From contig JAGGSF010000101.1 of the NCBI GenBank assembly GCA_021159235.1, positions 1-31,598 of the forward strand: DNA of 31,598 nucleotides, in the 5' to 3' direction. The notes beneath the pieces were generated by a model. The model was not told the DNA's origin. It saw only the letters and a list, made by a program, of their open reading frames with translations, and ran no database searches. Below, one piece after another: positions 1-8,476 of this stretch (its first letter is position 1; every line of letters starts with the position of its first letter). Source of the stretch: Deltaproteobacteria bacterium. Its GTDB lineage: Bacteria > Campylobacterota_A > Desulfurellia > JAGGSF01. Made by a program: the position numbers and the translations under genes.

Positions 1-536
1 AACACAAACTGGTTCCCTTTGGTGAGTTCATACCATTCCATTCCATAGCAAATCACATTCCCTTCATAAAGAATTTCACAGAAAATATAAAGGACTACTC
101 AAAGGGAAAGGATTTTACCCCTTTTGTTATAGATTCACATAAACTGGGCATCCTAATCTGCTATGAATCAGAATTCGAAAGCCTTTTCAGAAAATGGATG
201 AAAAAAAATGTGGATGGAATAATAATTATAAGCAATGATGCCTGGTACAGGGGGAGTATTTTGCCCTATCTTCTATACAAAACCTCTATTATAAGAGCAG
301 TTGAGAATAGAACCTGGATAATCAGATGTGCCAATACAGGAATAAGTTGTATCGTTGACCCCTATGGTAGAGTGGTAGCCAGAATTCACTGGGGAGAAAG
401 AAAAGTATTGTGTCATCCTTCGTTGAACAAAAATAAAAAATCTGTCTTCTTAAAGGGGGGATACCTCTTTCTTTATCTTTCATTACTGTTTTTTGCTGTA
501 TTCATATTTATTGACAGAAAAACACAATTGTCCTAA
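1..536 (+). CDS. lnt: Apolipoprotein N-acyltransferase, C-terminal part (5' truncated)
   Basis: This is the C-terminal nitrilase-like half of Lnt, which N-acylates the N-terminal cysteine of lipoproteins at the inner membrane. The frame is open from base 3 and continues upstream of the window. Visible motifs are LVPFGE (codons from base 9), which carries the essential Glu, and ICYE at about bases 159-170, which carries the nucleophilic Cys of the Glu-Lys-Cys triad. The catalytic Lys should lie three residues before LVPFGE; only the last two bases of that codon (AA) are in the window, compatible with Lys. SNDAWY and ENRTW follow, as in the family. A hydrophobic segment near the C-terminus (GGYLFLYLSLLFFAVFIF) matches the last membrane helix. 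lepA starts 11 bases downstream. The call is firm; the N-terminal membrane domain is not visible here. Confidence 0.93.
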   Translation, partial: HKLVPFGEFIPFHSIANHIPFIKNFTENIKDYSKGKDFTPFVIDSHKLGILICYESEFESLFRKWMKKNVDGIIIISNDAWYRGSILPYLLYKTSIIRAVENRTWIIRCANTGISCIVDPYGRVVARIHWGERKVLCHPSLNKNKKSVFLKGGYLFLYLSLLFFAVFIFIDRKTQLS

Positions 537-547
537 CATTTTAACCC

Positions 548-2320
548 GTGAATATAAAAAAGATAAGGAACTTTTCTATCATCGCTCATATTGATCATGG
601 TAAATCTACACTTGCCGATAGACTGATTGAACACACCCATGCGTTACCTATGAGAGAAATGAAAGAACAAATACTGGACACCTTAGAAGTAGAAAGACTG
701 CACGGCATTACAGTAAAATCACAATCGGTAAGACTCAACTACAATGGATATACTCTAAATATGATAGATACGCCGGGACATGTAGATTTTTCCTATGAGG
801 TTTCCAGAAGCCTTTCCGCCTGCGAAGGAGCATTACTGGTGGTGGACGCCTCTCAAGGAGTGGAGGCACAAACCATCGCTCATTCCTATTTAGCCCTGGA
901 AAACGGATTGAAGATTATTCCTGTTATCAACAAAATAGACCTTCCTACAGCAGATGTGGAAAAAACAAAAACAGAAATTAAAGAGGCAATAGGAATTGAT
1001 ACAGAAGATGCAATCTGTATCTCCGCAAAGCTCAACACAGGTATAGATAAGGTTCTGAAATCAATTATAGAGAAAATACCGCATCCAAAGGGAAAGGAAA
1101 AACCTCTAAAAGCTCTGATTATAGATTCCTGGTATGACAATTATAAAGGCATAGTATGTCTGGTAAGGGTCTTTGATGGGAAGATCAAAACTGGTGAAAA
1201 CATCATGATGTATTCCACCAGGAAAACATATGAAGTAACAGAATGCGGAGTATTTACGCCGAAGATAAATGTATTAGATGAACTTCCCACAGGTTCGGTA
1301 GGCTACATGATTTGTGGAATTAAAAATATAAAAGAGGCATTGGTGGGCGACACCATAACAGATCCCGAAAAACCAGTAAGCGTTCCCATCTCGGGTTTTA
1401 AAAAATCTAAGCCCTGTGTTTTTGCGAGTATATACCCCACGGACCCCAGAGATTTTCCAGAATTTAAAAAAGCCCTGGAAAAATTACAGCTGAATGATGC
1501 ATCACTAACCTTTCAGCCTGATTCATCAACTGCATTGGGTTGTGGTTTCAGATGTGGCTTCTTGGGTCTTTTACACCTGAAGATTACAAAAGAACGGCTG
1601 GAAACAGAGTTCGGATTAGACATAGTGGTGACTGCACCCACTGTAGTTTATCGCGTAAAGACAAAAGAAGAAAAGATAATGGATATTTCCAATCCCGCAC
1701 ACTTCCCGGACAATGTTCTATCAGTATCAGAACCATATGTCTCTGCAGAAATAATAATACCAGCAGAATTTTTAGGCAACACCATGAAACTTTTAAGGGA
1801 AAAAAGAGGAATACAAAAAGATATGACCTACATATCCTCTAATAGAGTAATTGTAAAGGTTCTCCTCCCGTTCAGCGAAATAGTCACAGATTTTCATGAA
1901 AAACTGAAATCTTATACTAAAGGTTATGGCTCCTTTGATTATGAGTTTGAAGGGTATAGACCCTCCGATATAGTAAGGTTAAACATATTGGTTAATGGAA
2001 AGCCTGTAGATGCATTAAGCACGATTATACACAAAGAAAAAACCTACGTATATGCCAGAAATATGTTGCAGAACCTGCGCAAACTGGTTCCCAGACAATT
2101 GTTTGAAGTGCGCCTGCAGGCAGCCATAGGAAAAAGGATCATCGCCAAGGAAGAGATAAAACCGCTGCGGAAAAATGTTACCGCAAAGTGTTACGGAGGC
2201 GACATAACGAGAAAGATGAAACTACTGGAAAAACAAAAGGCAGGAAAAAAACGCATGAAAGAAATAGGAAATATAAAAATAGACAAGGAAGCATTCCTCC
2301 AGGCTTTAGGAATACAATGA
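548..2320 (+). CDS. lepA: Elongation factor 4 (LepA)
   Basis: This is a 590-aa translational GTPase of the LepA/EF4 family, which acts on the ribosome (back-translocation or initiation quality). The G motifs are complete: AHIDHGKST (13-21), DTPGH (74-78), NKID (128-131) and SAK near residue 160. The C-terminal half carries the LepA-specific domain, ending with the conserved basic GGDITRKMKLLEKQKAGKKR stretch. The start is GTG, chosen because the protein then begins MNIKKIRNFSIIAHID, the normal family N-terminus; no Shine-Dalgarno is evident. The G2 loop is unusual: ERLHGIT where most LepA proteins have ERERGIT. It lies in an operon after lnt and overlaps lepB by ATGA. Length is usual for the family (about 600). 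Confidence 0.97.
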   Translation: MNIKKIRNFSIIAHIDHGKSTLADRLIEHTHALPMREMKEQILDTLEVERLHGITVKSQSVRLNYNGYTLNMIDTPGHVDFSYEVSRSLSACEGALLVVDASQGVEAQTIAHSYLALENGLKIIPVINKIDLPTADVEKTKTEIKEAIGIDTEDAICISAKLNTGIDKVLKSIIEKIPHPKGKEKPLKALIIDSWYDNYKGIVCLVRVFDGKIKTGENIMMYSTRKTYEVTECGVFTPKINVLDELPTGSVGYMICGIKNIKEALVGDTITDPEKPVSVPISGFKKSKPCVFASIYPTDPRDFPEFKKALEKLQLNDASLTFQPDSSTALGCGFRCGFLGLLHLKITKERLETEFGLDIVVTAPTVVYRVKTKEEKIMDISNPAHFPDNVLSVSEPYVSAEIIIPAEFLGNTMKLLREKRGIQKDMTYISSNRVIVKVLLPFSEIVTDFHEKLKSYTKGYGSFDYEFEGYRPSDIVRLNILVNGKPVDALSTIIHKEKTYVYARNMLQNLRKLVPRQLFEVRLQAAIGKRIIAKEEIKPLRKNVTAKCYGGDITRKMKLLEKQKAGKKRMKEIGNIKIDKEAFLQALGIQ

Positions 2321-2940
2321 AGAAAGTGTTAAAATTTATAAAATCCATAGTCATTGCTCTCATTATCGCTCTTATTATTAGAGCATTTATCGTTCAAGCC
2401 TTTCGTATACCATCCAGTTCTATGAAGGACACCCTGCTGGTTGGAGACCATATCCTGGTATGCAAATTCATATATGGAGTAAGATTACCCGTATTTAGTG
2501 TAAAGATTGTTCCCGTATCCGAACCAAAAAGGGGGGATATTGTTGTATTTAAGTGGCCTCCAAACCCCAAGGTGAATTTTATCAAGCGGTGCATAGGCCT
2601 ACCTGGTGATGAGATTAAAATTGTGAATAAAAGGGTATATATAAATGGCAAACTGTTGACTGAACCTTATGTAAAATTTACCGACCAGCATATATATCCA
2701 TATCATACAAACAATGCTTTTGCCTGCACCATATCTGGCTCAAGGGACAACTTTGGTCCTGTAAAGGTCCCTCCACACCACTATTTCATGATGGGGGATA
2801 ATCGTGATAACTCACTGGATTCACGATACTGGGGATTTGTGCCAGAAAAAAATATCCTGGGTAAGGCTTTCATTATCTACTTTTCATGGAACAAACATCA
2901 TACTATAAGATGGCATAGATTCTTTCACATTGTAAGATGA
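2317..2940 (+). CDS. lepB: Signal peptidase I
   Basis: This 207-aa type I leader peptidase cleaves signal peptides at the outer face of the inner membrane. A single N-terminal membrane anchor spans about residues 8-29. The catalytic Ser is S35 in the IPSSSM box and the general-base Lys is K90 in KRCIGLPGD. Box E (GDNRDNSLDSRYWG) follows near residue 160. The ATG overlaps the lepA stop (ATGA), which indicates translational coupling. The frame stays open upstream to 2188 inside lepA, but starting there would add 43 unrelated basic residues in front of the anchor, so I reject that start. With only one anchor the protein resembles the short form found outside Enterobacteria. The lepA-lepB order is conserved in many bacteria. 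Confidence 0.96.
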   Translation: MKKVLKFIKSIVIALIIALIIRAFIVQAFRIPSSSMKDTLLVGDHILVCKFIYGVRLPVFSVKIVPVSEPKRGDIVVFKWPPNPKVNFIKRCIGLPGDEIKIVNKRVYINGKLLTEPYVKFTDQHIYPYHTNNAFACTISGSRDNFGPVKVPPHHYFMMGDNRDNSLDSRYWGFVPEKNILGKAFIIYFSWNKHHTIRWHRFFHIVR

Positions 2941-3503
2941 AAATGTATAAAATATATACCATCCCCAATGTAATAACCTGTATAAGGGTAGCATTAGTTT
3001 TCCCTATACTTATTTGCCTTTTTAGAGAAAAGATAATGTTAGCTACTATCCTATTCATCACTGCCGCTGTTACTGATTTTATAGACGGGTGGATAGCACG
3101 CAAGTTCAATCAGAAAAGTGAGGTGGGCAGCTTAATAGATCCATTTGCCGACAAATTGCTCCTAAACTCCCTATTTATTACCTTAGGAGCGAAGGGATGG
3201 ATACCGAACATCCTATGGATTGCAGTGATGCTGAGGGATATTATTGTGGGAATGGATAGTCTCTATGTCTTCTGTGTATCACATCTCTTTGAAGCAAAAC
3301 CCTCCTTCTATGGCAAGACATTCACCTTGTTCCAGATATTCACCATAGGACTTGTCCTGTTCGAAAAACTAAATATCCCCCTGTACAATAAGCATCTCTT
3401 GATATTCTGCATGTATATGACTGTTATTCTGGCTTTCGCCTCTCTTATAGATTACCTGCTAAAAGGAATGAAGATAGTGAAAAACAACAGGGTAAAAATG
3501 TGA
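2937..3503 (+). CDS. pgsA: CDP-diacylglycerol-glycerol-3-phosphate 3-phosphatidyltransferase
   Basis: This 188-aa integral membrane enzyme of the CDP-alcohol phosphatidyltransferase family makes phosphatidylglycerophosphate from CDP-DAG and glycerol-3-phosphate. The signature DGx2ARx8Gx3Dx3D is complete: DGWIAR, then G at +8, then DPFAD. Several hydrophobic segments follow. The start overlaps the lepB stop (ATGA); a second ATG two codons later (MYKIYTIPNV) is also possible. PgsA is preferred over phosphatidylserine synthase because of the size and the N-terminal TIPNVITCIRV motif typical of PgsA. The gene ends two bases from the convergent ugd stop, with no convincing terminator between them. 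Confidence 0.92.
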   Translation: MKMYKIYTIPNVITCIRVALVFPILICLFREKIMLATILFITAAVTDFIDGWIARKFNQKSEVGSLIDPFADKLLLNSLFITLGAKGWIPNILWIAVMLRDIIVGMDSLYVFCVSHLFEAKPSFYGKTFTLFQIFTIGLVLFEKLNIPLYNKHLLIFCMYMTVILAFASLIDYLLKGMKIVKNNRVKM

Positions 3504-3505
3504 TT

Positions 3506-4789
3506 TTATCTTCCCCAGCAAACATATTTAAATCCCAATGACTGTAACTGTTTTTTATCATAAACATTTTTTAAATCAACAAATATTCTCTCTTTCATTA
3601 TCCTGGATATACGCACAAGATCCAATCTTCTGAATTGACTCCACTCTACCGCCAAAACTATCGCATCTGCTTTCTCTGCCACACCATAGGCATTTTTCTC
3701 ATACCTTATCTGTGGCAGAACTGATTTTGCATTAGCCATGGCAGCAGGGTCAAATGCCTTCACCTTCGCCCCCTCTTCTATCAGTCTTCCAGCAATATAC
3801 AGGGCAGGTGACTCTCTTATATCATCCGTATTTGGTTTGAATGACAACCCTAAGATACCAATTACCCTTCCTTTTACCTCCCCACTCAAGGCATCTATTA
3901 TCTTTTTTACAGCAATCTCTCTCTGTCTTTGGTTTACCTCTACCGTTGTTTTCAAAAGAAGAAAATCATAACCTACCTCTTTTGACTTGCTAATTAAGGC
4001 CTTTATATCCTTAGGAAAACAGGAGCCACCATATCCAGGGCCGGGATGAAGAAACTTAGACCCAATGCGTGAATCCAGACCCATAGCTCTTGCCACGTCA
4101 TCTACATTTGCCCCCACATATTCACAAAGATTGGCAATCTCGTTGATGAATGTAATCTTTAAGGCCAGATAAGCATTACACGCGTATTTGATGAGCTCTG
4201 CCGTCTCTATACTTGTAATGACAAATGGTGTTTCTTTTAGATATAGAGGGATATAGATATCCTTCATTATAGCAATAGCCTGCTCGCTCTCAGCACCGAT
4301 AATCACCCTCTCTGGATACATGAAATCCGTTATCGCTGCCCCTTCCCTCAAAAATTCAGGGTTACTTACAACGTCCACATTTCTATTCACAAATTCTTTC
4401 ATCCACCTGCCCGTTCCAACCGGCACTGTAGATTTATTCACAATAACCTTATACCCATCAGCATTTTCTCTAATCATCTCAGCCACAGACTCAACATACC
4501 TCATATCGCACGAACCGTCACTCTTGGGCGGTGTTCCCACTGTGATAAAGACAACAAGATTGTTTTTTATTGCTGAGGCAACATCCTCAGAAAAATGCAA
4601 TCTCCCTTCCTTGAGATTCTTTTTAACCAGATCTTCCAGTCCCGGTTCAAATATGGGAATAATTCCCTTCTTCAATAATTCTATCTTCTCCCTATCTATA
4701 TCCACACAGGTAACATCCAATCCAAACTCCGCCAGACAAGCTCCAGTCACCAACCCCACATATCCTGTTCCAATCACACCAATATGCAT
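3506..4789 (-). CDS. ugd: UDP-glucose 6-dehydrogenase (UDP/GDP-sugar dehydrogenase family)
   Basis: This 427-aa cytosolic NAD-dependent enzyme performs the four-electron oxidation of UDP-glucose to UDP-glucuronate, a precursor of surface polysaccharide. The N-terminal Rossmann motif GTGYVGLVTG (7-16) is present. The central domain has KYACNAYLALKITFINE (from 201), and the catalytic Cys is C257 in GPGYGGSCFPKD. The C-terminal NDP-sugar domain includes LSFKPNTDDIRESPA. The substrate is inferred from family resemblance; GDP-mannose or UDP-ManNAc dehydrogenase is less likely given the GYGGSCFPKD form. It is the last gene of the archease-rtcB-ugd run, two bases after the rtcB stop. Its link to RNA ligation is unclear and may be only transcriptional. 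Confidence 0.93.
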   Translation of the reverse strand: MHIGVIGTGYVGLVTGACLAEFGLDVTCVDIDREKIELLKKGIIPIFEPGLEDLVKKNLKEGRLHFSEDVASAIKNNLVVFITVGTPPKSDGSCDMRYVESVAEMIRENADGYKVIVNKSTVPVGTGRWMKEFVNRNVDVVSNPEFLREGAAITDFMYPERVIIGAESEQAIAIMKDIYIPLYLKETPFVITSIETAELIKYACNAYLALKITFINEIANLCEYVGANVDDVARAMGLDSRIGSKFLHPGPGYGGSCFPKDIKALISKSKEVGYDFLLLKTTVEVNQRQREIAVKKIIDALSGEVKGRVIGILGLSFKPNTDDIRESPALYIAGRLIEEGAKVKAFDPAAMANAKSVLPQIRYEKNAYGVAEKADAIVLAVEWSQFRRLDLVRISRIMKERIFVDLKNVYDKKQLQSLGFKYVCWGR

Positions 4790-4791
4790 AT

Positions 4792-6210
4792 CTACCCCTT
4801 TACTATGCCAACTGGTCTAAGTCTAACAATCTTCTTTGCCAAATTCGCACCCTCCACAATAGAGATAATCTCCTCTATATCCTTGTATGCCCCGGGCACT
4901 TCTTCCAATAGAGATCTTACACTGGGTGAAAGAATCACAATACCTCTTTTCTCCAAGTCTTCAAGAACATCCTTCTTAAAAGACTTTAATGCCTTCCTTC
5001 TACCCATTATTCTGCCTGCACCATGACAGATACTTCCAAAACTCTCCTCCATCGCCTCTTTAGTACCTACACAAATGTAGGAATAACTCCCCATACTACC
5101 AGGAATGTTCACCGGTTGCCCCACTTCTTTAAACGAGGAAGGAGTAAGTTTATGTCTAGGAGGAAATGCCCTGGTTGCTCCTTTTCTATGCACACACAGT
5201 CTCATTTTTTTCCCATCTACCATATGCTCTTCTATCTTGGCAATATTGTGACATACATCATAGACAAGATTGTAATCTACATTCCTTTTCAACACCTCCC
5301 CAATTGTCTCCACCGCCTTAAAAGAGATAATCTGGCGATTGGCAAAGGCAAAGTTAGCAGAAGCACACATAGCGGAAAAGTACTCCTTTCCATCTTCAGA
5401 TAAAATAGGAACACTAATCAATTCCCTATCCGGGACAGTGATACCATAGTCGGTGCTTCTCATCTTCTTTATATAATCACCACACACCTGATGCCCCAAT
5501 CCCCTGGAACCGGTGTGAACGAGAAGAACCATCTGCCCTTCTTCTAAGCCAAACACATGGGCTACATCCCCATCATAGATTTCATCCACTACATCCATCT
5601 CCAAAAAATGATTTCCAGAACCTAAGGATCCCAGCTCTTTGCCACCTCTTTCCCTTGCCTCTTCACTTACCATTGATGGGTCCGCATCCACCAGGCATCC
5701 ACCATCCTCTATCCTTTCTAAGTCTTCTTCCTTCCCAAATCCCTTTTTTACTGCCATTCTTGCTCCACAGGTCAAAATATTATCCAGCTCTTTTCCTCTT
5801 ACTGGATATATCGCAGCATCACTCACCATTCCCTTTGGTATCCTGAGATATAAAGCCTTCATCACCTCTTCCAACTTACTCTTCATCTCAGAAAGAGACA
5901 CGGATAAGGCAACACTTCTCACTCCACAGTTTATATCGTAACCCACACCACCAGGAGAAATAACACCTTTTTCTACATCAAACGCCGCAACTCCACCAAT
6001 GGGAAACCCATATCCCTGATGACCATCAGGCATGAGCAATGCCCTCTTCACAATGCCCGGAAGATGTGTGATGTTTATCAACTGCTCAATTGTCCTATCC
6101 TGTTTTATCCTTTCCAGAAGCACCTCATCGGTAAACATTCTCGCCGGAACGAGCATATCCCCTTCTCTCTCAATATCGTATATAAAGGGAGAAATCTTAA
6201 CAATCTTCAT
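4792..6210 (-). CDS. rtcB: RNA-splicing ligase RtcB (3'-phosphate/5'-OH RNA ligase)
   Basis: This 472-aa GTP- and Mn-dependent ligase joins 2',3'-cyclic phosphate or 3'-phosphate RNA ends to 5'-OH ends (tRNA splicing in archaea and eukaryotes, RNA repair in bacteria). Metal-site residues are visible: D92 and C95 in GYDINCGVR, H201 in GSGNHFLE, H232 in VHTGSRGLG and H321 in YDVCHN. The guanylylated His is H396 in CHGAGRIMGR. The length matches the long, archaeal-like RtcB rather than the roughly 408-aa E. coli form. No intein is present, although RtcB hosts inteins in some archaea. The start overlaps the archease stop (ATGA), so the ligase is coupled to its activator. Confidence 0.97.
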   Translation of the reverse strand: MKIVKISPFIYDIEREGDMLVPARMFTDEVLLERIKQDRTIEQLINITHLPGIVKRALLMPDGHQGYGFPIGGVAAFDVEKGVISPGGVGYDINCGVRSVALSVSLSEMKSKLEEVMKALYLRIPKGMVSDAAIYPVRGKELDNILTCGARMAVKKGFGKEEDLERIEDGGCLVDADPSMVSEEARERGGKELGSLGSGNHFLEMDVVDEIYDGDVAHVFGLEEGQMVLLVHTGSRGLGHQVCGDYIKKMRSTDYGITVPDRELISVPILSEDGKEYFSAMCASANFAFANRQIISFKAVETIGEVLKRNVDYNLVYDVCHNIAKIEEHMVDGKKMRLCVHRKGATRAFPPRHKLTPSSFKEVGQPVNIPGSMGSYSYICVGTKEAMEESFGSICHGAGRIMGRRKALKSFKKDVLEDLEKRGIVILSPSVRSLLEEVPGAYKDIEEIISIVEGANLAKKIVRLRPVGIVKG

Positions 6211-6608
6211 ACATCAAAAACGATATTCGCCCTCCATTTGTCATCTTTTTTTATCCTCAAATATTCATAGGTTGCTGCCTTTATCTCCATCTTCAATCTA
6301 TCTTTATCCTTATCAAAATAGTAACCGGAAGCCTCTATATCCAGCTTCTCATCCACTTTTACCCTACACTCCACACACACAAATCCACAGGTATAGAAAA
6401 GATACAAAAACTCATTCAACATATCCACTAAAGCATCTTCTTCATTTATACAGTCAACCTTTAATTTTCTTATATCTTCTATGCGTCTTTTTCCCTCCAC
6501 CATGATATCATACATAGACAAAACAGCATTTGCAAAAAGCCTTTCTTTAGTTTCTCCAGACACACAGATGTAGATATCAGCGGTATGATTGAGAAAAATA
6601 TAATCCAT
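6207..6608 (-). CDS. Archease, RtcB activator
   Basis: This 133-aa protein belongs to the archease family, which promotes RtcB guanylylation and multiple turnover. Family marks are NHTADI at 7-12, with the metal-binding Asp at D11, EEDALVDMLNEFLYL at 56-70, EIKAATYEYLRI at 108-119, and the C-terminal W-x-A-N-I-V-F-D-V with D132. It is the first gene of the operon and is coupled to rtcB by a 4-base overlap. No Shine-Dalgarno precedes the ATG, and a -10-like TTAAAT lies only 6 bases upstream, so the mRNA may be leaderless. The pairing with rtcB makes the assignment strong. Confidence 0.93.
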   Translation of the reverse strand: MDYIFLNHTADIYICVSGETKERLFANAVLSMYDIMVEGKRRIEDIRKLKVDCINEEDALVDMLNEFLYLFYTCGFVCVECRVKVDEKLDIEASGYYFDKDKDRLKMEIKAATYEYLRIKKDDKWRANIVFDV

Positions 6609-6614
6609 AGCTTA

Positions 6615-6643
6615 ATTTAACCGCATATCACATAAAATATCAA
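6615..6643 (-). promoter_or_regulatory. Putative promoter of archease-rtcB-ugd
   Basis: On the minus strand the -35 is TTGATA (6638-6643), the spacer is 17 bases and the -10 is TTAAAT (6615-6620). The -10 ends 6 bases before the archease ATG, implying transcription starts at or beside the start codon. The -35 matches consensus at 5 of 6 positions and the -10 at 4 of 6. Confidence 0.4.
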
Positions 6644-6696
6644 GCCATGAATCTCAAAGAGATTTAAGCCTGCAAAACTTCTGGGTTCGTCAAGCA

Positions 6697-6728
6697 ATTG
6701 AGTATTGATTTTATGTATTCAATATTAT
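6697..6728 (+). promoter_or_regulatory. Putative nadA promoter overlapped by an inverted repeat
   Basis: TTGAGT (6698-6703), a 19-base spacer and TATTAT (6723-6728) form a plausible though long-spaced promoter. An imperfect inverted repeat, ATTGAGTA (6697-6704) and TATTCAAT (6716-6723), matches at 7 of 8 positions and covers the -35 and the start of the -10. That placement suits a repressor operator, possibly for NAD control, but I match it to no known NiaR, NrtR or NadR consensus. The rest of 6609-6740 holds the divergent archease promoter and a small hairpin, AATCTC-AAA-GAGATT (6650-6664). Confidence 0.35.
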
Positions 6729-6740
6729 ATCCTTTACAAA

Positions 6741-7652
6741 ATGAATAATGGAGAATTAATTGATGAAATAAACACCTTAAAGAAAAAAAAGAATGCGGTT
6801 ATCTTAGCCCATTACTATCAAACCGCTCCTGTTCAAGCCATCGCTGATTTCACCGGTGATTCCCTTGCCCTGGCTGTTTCCGCATCCAAAACGGATGCCG
6901 CCATTATCGTTTTCTGCGGGGTATGTTTTATGGCAGAAACAGCAAAGATCATCTCTCCTCAGAAAAAGGTTCTCCTTCCTGCTCACGATGCCGGTTGTCC
7001 ACTGGCAGATTTTGCAACAAAAGATGCTGTTTTAAGAAAGAAAGAAGAACTGGGAGATGTTGCCGTCGTTTCCTATGTAAACACGACAGCAGAGGTAAAA
7101 GCCGTTTCTGATATCTGTTGCACCTCATCCAATGCCGTAGAGGTAGTAAAAGCTATCCCCCAAAACAGGATCTTGTTTGTTCCTGATAGAAACTTAGGAG
7201 AATATGTAAAAGAGAATGTGCCAGATAAAGAGATACTTCTCTGGGACGGTTATTGTTATGTGCATACAGCAATCAAGAAAAGGGATATATTAAAAATTAA
7301 GGAAAAGTATCCCCATGTAAGGTTAGCTGCTCATCCTGAATGCAACAAAGAGATTAGAGATATGGCAGATGCAATTGGTTCTACCACAGGTATTATAAAT
7401 TTTGCCACTCAAACCGATGCGAAAAAAATCATCATTGGCACAGAACAAGGTGTAACCTATCCCATAAGGAAGAAAACGCCAGAAAAAGAACTGTTTATTT
7501 TAAAAGATGCAATCTGTGAAGATATGAAAAAAACGAATCTCATAAAATTGAGAGATGCCTTATTATATGAACAGCATGAGATAAAACTTCCAACCTATAT
7601 ATTGAAAAGTGCATACAAACCTATACAAAAAATGCTCGAACTTAAGATATGA
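6741..7652 (+). CDS. nadA: Quinolinate synthase (NadA)
   Basis: This 303-aa [4Fe-4S] enzyme condenses iminoaspartate with dihydroxyacetone phosphate to quinolinate in de novo NAD synthesis. The three cluster ligands are C86 (AGCPLADF), C172 (WDGYCYVH) and C259 (DAICEDMKK); their spacings of 86 and 87 agree with the family. Other motifs are ILAHYYQ (21-27), MAETAKI and AAHPECNKEI. The ATG at 6741 gives the usual N-terminus; an upstream in-frame TTG at 6705 is rejected because its 12 extra residues are unlike the family and overlap the promoter. No Shine-Dalgarno is evident. nadC follows with a 4-base overlap. nadB is absent, so iminoaspartate must come from an unlinked aspartate oxidase or an aspartate dehydrogenase. 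Confidence 0.95.
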   Translation: MNNGELIDEINTLKKKKNAVILAHYYQTAPVQAIADFTGDSLALAVSASKTDAAIIVFCGVCFMAETAKIISPQKKVLLPAHDAGCPLADFATKDAVLRKKEELGDVAVVSYVNTTAEVKAVSDICCTSSNAVEVVKAIPQNRILFVPDRNLGEYVKENVPDKEILLWDGYCYVHTAIKKRDILKIKEKYPHVRLAAHPECNKEIRDMADAIGSTTGIINFATQTDAKKIIIGTEQGVTYPIRKKTPEKELFILKDAICEDMKKTNLIKLRDALLYEQHEIKLPTYILKSAYKPIQKMLELKI

Positions 7653-8476
7653 ACCCTCTGTTTCTGGAAAATCTATTGAGAAATTATCTTTTAGAGGACG
7701 CCCACTACAGGGATTTAACCACAGACTCTATTGCTTCAGGTAAAACTTGTGATGCTTATATTTTAGCTAAAAAGGAGGGCATACTGGCAGGCGGTATATT
7801 TTTAAAACCTCTATTAGAACTGCTTGATAAAAATACAGAAATAGAGCTGTTAAAGGATGAAGGAAAGAAAATAAAAGAAGGAGATGTCGTTGCCCACATA
7901 AGAGGAAAAGATAAAACAATACTGTATGGAGAAAGAACAGCTCTAAATATTATCCAGAGATGCTCCGGTATTGCCACAAAAACATATAGGTTAAGTTCTA
8001 TCATAAAAAAATATAAAGCCCAGCTTACAGATACCAGAAAAACAACACCCGGTTTTCGTTTATTTGAAAAATATGCAGTCAGGGTAGGTGGAGGAACAAA
8101 TCACAGGATGGGGCTGTTTGATTGTGTCCTTATCAAAGACAATCATATAAAGATCGCGGGAAGCATAAAAGAGGCAGTGAAAAGGGTTAAAGAAAATATC
8201 CCATTTACCACCAAGATTGAAGTAGAAGTAGAAAATCTGGAAATGTTGAAAGAGGCATTGTCTTTGAAAGTTGATATAATTATGCTGGACAATATGAATA
8301 TAGAAGAGATGAAAAAAGCAGTAAAGATAGCAAATGGAAAGGCAACGTTAGAAGCTTCAGGTAATATAGATGAAAGAAATATTGAACAGGTAGCTAAAAC
8401 AGGTGTAGATTATATATCCTGTGGAGCTATAGTTCATCATGCAGTATGGCTGGATATGAGCATGGAGATAAAATGA
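7649..8476 (+). CDS. nadC: Nicotinate-nucleotide pyrophosphorylase (quinolinate phosphoribosyltransferase)
   Basis: This 275-aa enzyme converts quinolinate and PRPP to nicotinate mononucleotide with loss of CO2. Conserved blocks are ERTALNIIQRCSGIAT near 91-106, DTRKTTPGFR, RVGGGTNHRMGLFDCVLIKD, EVEVEN and EASGNI. Length and motif order are normal for NadC. The ATG overlaps the nadA stop (ATGA) and the nadC stop overlaps the nadE start the same way, so the pathway genes are translationally coupled in reaction order. The nicotinate-nucleotide adenylyltransferase (nadD) needed between NadC and NadE is not in this window. Confidence 0.96.
   Translation: MNPLFLENLLRNYLLEDAHYRDLTTDSIASGKTCDAYILAKKEGILAGGIFLKPLLELLDKNTEIELLKDEGKKIKEGDVVAHIRGKDKTILYGERTALNIIQRCSGIATKTYRLSSIIKKYKAQLTDTRKTTPGFRLFEKYAVRVGGGTNHRMGLFDCVLIKDNHIKIAGSIKEAVKRVKENIPFTTKIEVEVENLEMLKEALSLKVDIIMLDNMNIEEMKKAVKIANGKATLEASGNIDERNIEQVAKTGVDYISCGAIVHHAVWLDMSMEIK

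Noticed and set aside
2188-2316. N-terminal extension of signal peptidase I
   Set aside because: This open stretch lies inside lepA in another frame, encodes unrelated basic residues, and is replaced by a coupled ATG at 2317.
3484-3506. Terminator between pgsA and ugd
   Set aside because: The only candidate stem (GGTAAAA with TTTTATC) is 7 pairs, AT-rich with a wobble, and has no T-run; it is too weak to call.
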